NCBI GenBank assembly: GCA_903909415.1 | Contig: CAIVVS010000326.1 | Location: 1 to 15,106, forward strand | Direction of reading: 5' to 3' | DNA: 15,106 nt | Source: an uncultured Pseudomonadota bacterium | GTDB lineage: Bacteria > Pseudomonadota > Gammaproteobacteria > Burkholderiales > SG8-39 | Part shown: in pieces, positions 13,531 through 15,106 of the stretch | Layout of the letters: the number at the start of each line of letters is the position of its first letter | Numbering within the stretch: the first letter of the stretch is position 1 | Notes under the pieces: generated by a model | Told to the model about the DNA's origin: nothing | Seen by the model: the letters and a program-made list of their open reading frames with translations, nothing else | Databases searched by the model: none | Program-made: the position numbers and the translations under genes

Positions 13531-15106
13531 TCAGCCCACCCAGGCACGGGCGTTGCGGAACAGGCGCAGCCAAGGGCTGTCTTCGCCGGCCGCCGATGGC
13601 CGCCAGGACATCTGCACGCTGCGGAACACGCGCTCGGGGTGCGGCATCAGGATAGTGGCCCGGCCGTCATCGCTGCTCAGCCCGGTGATGCCGCCGGGCG
13701 AACCGTTCGGGTTCAGCGGGTAGGTGCTTGCGGGTTGCCCGCGATGATCGACGTAGCGCAGCGCGACGCGCGCATCCAGGCCGGGCAGGCCCTGCGGCGC
13801 GCGGTCGAACACCGCCCTGCCCTCGCCGTGCGCGGTGGCCACCGGCATGCGGCTGCCGGCCATGCCGGCCAGCAGCACCGAGGGACTGTCCACCACCTCG
13901 ACCATCACGAAGCGCGCCTCGAACTGCTCGGAGCGGTTCTTCTCGAAGCGCGGCCAGTGCGCGGCGCCCGGCACCAGGTCGCGCAGGTGGCTCATCATCT
14001 GGCAGCCATTGCACACGCCGAGCGAGAACGTGTCGCCGCGCGCGAAGTAGGCCTCGAACTCGGCGCGCGCGCGCGGGTTGAACAGGATGGAGCGCGCCCA
14101 GCCGGCGCCGGCGCCCAGTACGTCGCCATAGGAGAACCCGCCGCAGGCGGCAAGGCCCCGGAAACCGGCGAGCGACACCCGGCCTTCGAGGATGTCGCTC
14201 ATGTGCACGTCGTGCGCTTCGAAGCCGGCGCGGTCGAAGGCCGCGGCCATCTCGACCTGGCCGTTGACGCCCTGCTCTCGCAGGATTGCGACCTTGGGGC
14301 GGGCGCCGCGCGCGATGAAGGGCGCGGCCACGTCCTGAGCAGGGTCGAAATTCACCGCAACGTGCAGGCCGGGGTCCTGCGCATCCAGGATGCGGTCGAA
14401 CTCTTCCTTCGCGCAGTCCGGATTGTCGCGCAGCGCCTGCATGCGCGAGGACAGCTCCGCCCACTCGCGCTGCAGTTCCACGCGGGTCGCGGCGAAGGCC
14501 GGCTTGGCGTTCCTCACCAGGCGTATCTCGTCGCGGCCGTTGGGTGCGCCCACCACCATCGCCGCCAGCCCCGCCTCGCGCAGCCGGCGCATCACCTCGT
14601 TGCGGTCCTTCACGCGCACCTGCAGCAGCGCGCCGAGTTCCTCGGCGAACACGGCCGCCAGCACGCGCTCGTGGTCGCGGCCTTCCATGATCCCCGGCTG
14701 GCGCTCGCTGCCGTCCACGTCCAGCGCCGCGGCGTCATAGGCCAGCAGGTCGAGGTTGAGGGTGACGCCGGTGCGCCCGGCGAAGGCCATCTCGCAGGCC
14801 GCCGCGAACAGGCCGCCGTCGGAACGGTCGTGGTACGCCAGCAGCAGGCCGTCGCGGTTGAGCGACTGCACGGACGCGAACAGCGCCACCAGCTCGCGCG
14901 GGTCGTCCAGGTCGGGAGGCACATCGCCGAACTGGCCGAACACCTGCGCCAGCATCGAGCCGCCGAGGCGGTTGCGACCGCGACCGAGGTCCACCAGCAC
15001 GAGTTCGGTCTCGCCCTCGTCGGTGCGCAGCTGCGGCGTGAGCGCGCGCCGCACGTCCTCCACCGGCGCGAACGCGGTGACGATCAGCGACATCGGCGAG
15101 ACCACC
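13531..15106 (-). CDS. purL: Phosphoribosylformylglycinamidine synthase PurL, C-terminal part (5' end outside window)
   Basis: About 524 residues of the C-terminal portion of the large single-chain PurL (full length in proteobacteria about 1300). The visible part holds the end of the second synthetase half ([30 protein letters not shown]) and the whole class I glutaminase domain: [31 protein letters not shown], the nucleophile in GVCNGCQMM (C365 in window numbering) and the catalytic His/Glu in MPHPERVFR (H489, E491). It makes FGAM from FGAR, ATP and glutamine in purine synthesis. The stop is followed by a 126-nt gap to the EF-hand/BON gene. No defect is seen; it is truncated only by the window edge, so its start and promoter are not visible. 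Confidence 0.97.
   Translation of the reverse strand, partial: VVSPMSLIVTAFAPVEDVRRALTPQLRTDEGETELVLVDLGRGRNRLGGSMLAQVFGQFGDVPPDLDDPRELVALFASVQSLNRDGLLLAYHDRSDGGLFAAACEMAFAGRTGVTLNLDLLAYDAAALDVDGSERQPGIMEGRDHERVLAAVFAEELGALLQVRVKDRNEVMRRLREAGLAAMVVGAPNGRDEIRLVRNAKPAFAATRVELQREWAELSSRMQALRDNPDCAKEEFDRILDAQDPGLHVAVNFDPAQDVAAPFIARGARPKVAILREQGVNGQVEMAAAFDRAGFEAHDVHMSDILEGRVSLAGFRGLAACGGFSYGDVLGAGAGWARSILFNPRARAEFEAYFARGDTFSLGVCNGCQMMSHLRDLVPGAAHWPRFEKNRSEQFEARFVMVEVVDSPSVLLAGMAGSRMPVATAHGEGRAVFDRAPQGLPGLDARVALRYVDHRGQPASTYPLNPNGSPGGITGLSSDDGRATILMPHPERVFRSVQMSWRPSAAGEDSPWLRLFRNARAWVG

Overview
The window is a GC-rich, densely packed bacterial chromosome segment. The gene content and the order msrB - yciB - bolA - ppiC next to a convergent purL suggest a betaproteobacterium, perhaps Rhodocyclales or a relative. 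That placement is an inference from gene order and composition, not from a marker gene. No rRNA, tRNA, CRISPR array, insertion sequence or prophage gene is visible.

Left part (about 1-7635, all + strand): the 3' end of a small Mth938-like protein gene leads into a complete lipid A 4-amino-4-deoxy-L-arabinose (Ara4N) pathway. The order is arnT, a single arnE/F-type flippase subunit, arnB, arnC, the formyltransferase half of arnA, the decarboxylase half of arnA, and arnD. Most junctions are 4-nt ATGA/GTGA overlaps, so this looks like one translationally coupled operon. ArnA, one bifunctional protein in E. coli, is encoded here by two separate overlapping genes. Together the genes would make UDP-Ara4N from UDP-glucuronate (the ugd gene is not in the window), load it on undecaprenyl phosphate, deformylate it, flip it and transfer it to lipid A. 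The known outcome of this pathway is reduced binding of polymyxin and other cationic peptides.

Middle part (7636-10887): a bcp-type peroxiredoxin is preceded by a 40-codon ORF with a near-perfect Shine-Dalgarno that ends in a GTGA overlap with it. A PIN-PhoH ATPase gene with a TTG start follows. It ends in a three-copy, 43-bp-period hairpin array that fills the gap to a convergent AhpD-like gene (- strand). A diverging MsrB-like gene follows, preceded by a 21-bp palindromic minisatellite and lacking the usual catalytic cysteine.

Right part (10940-15106): yciB (with a TATAAT box almost touching the start codon), bolA and ppiC, closed by a perfect 18-bp bidirectional terminator. On the - strand are an exported EF-hand/BON protein gene and the 3' part of purL, cut by the window edge.

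The most unusual layer is not the genes but the short GC-rich tandem repeats, many with dyad symmetry, placed at gene starts and ends: 382-444, 2533-2597, 7686-7709, 9798-9926 and 10408-10527.
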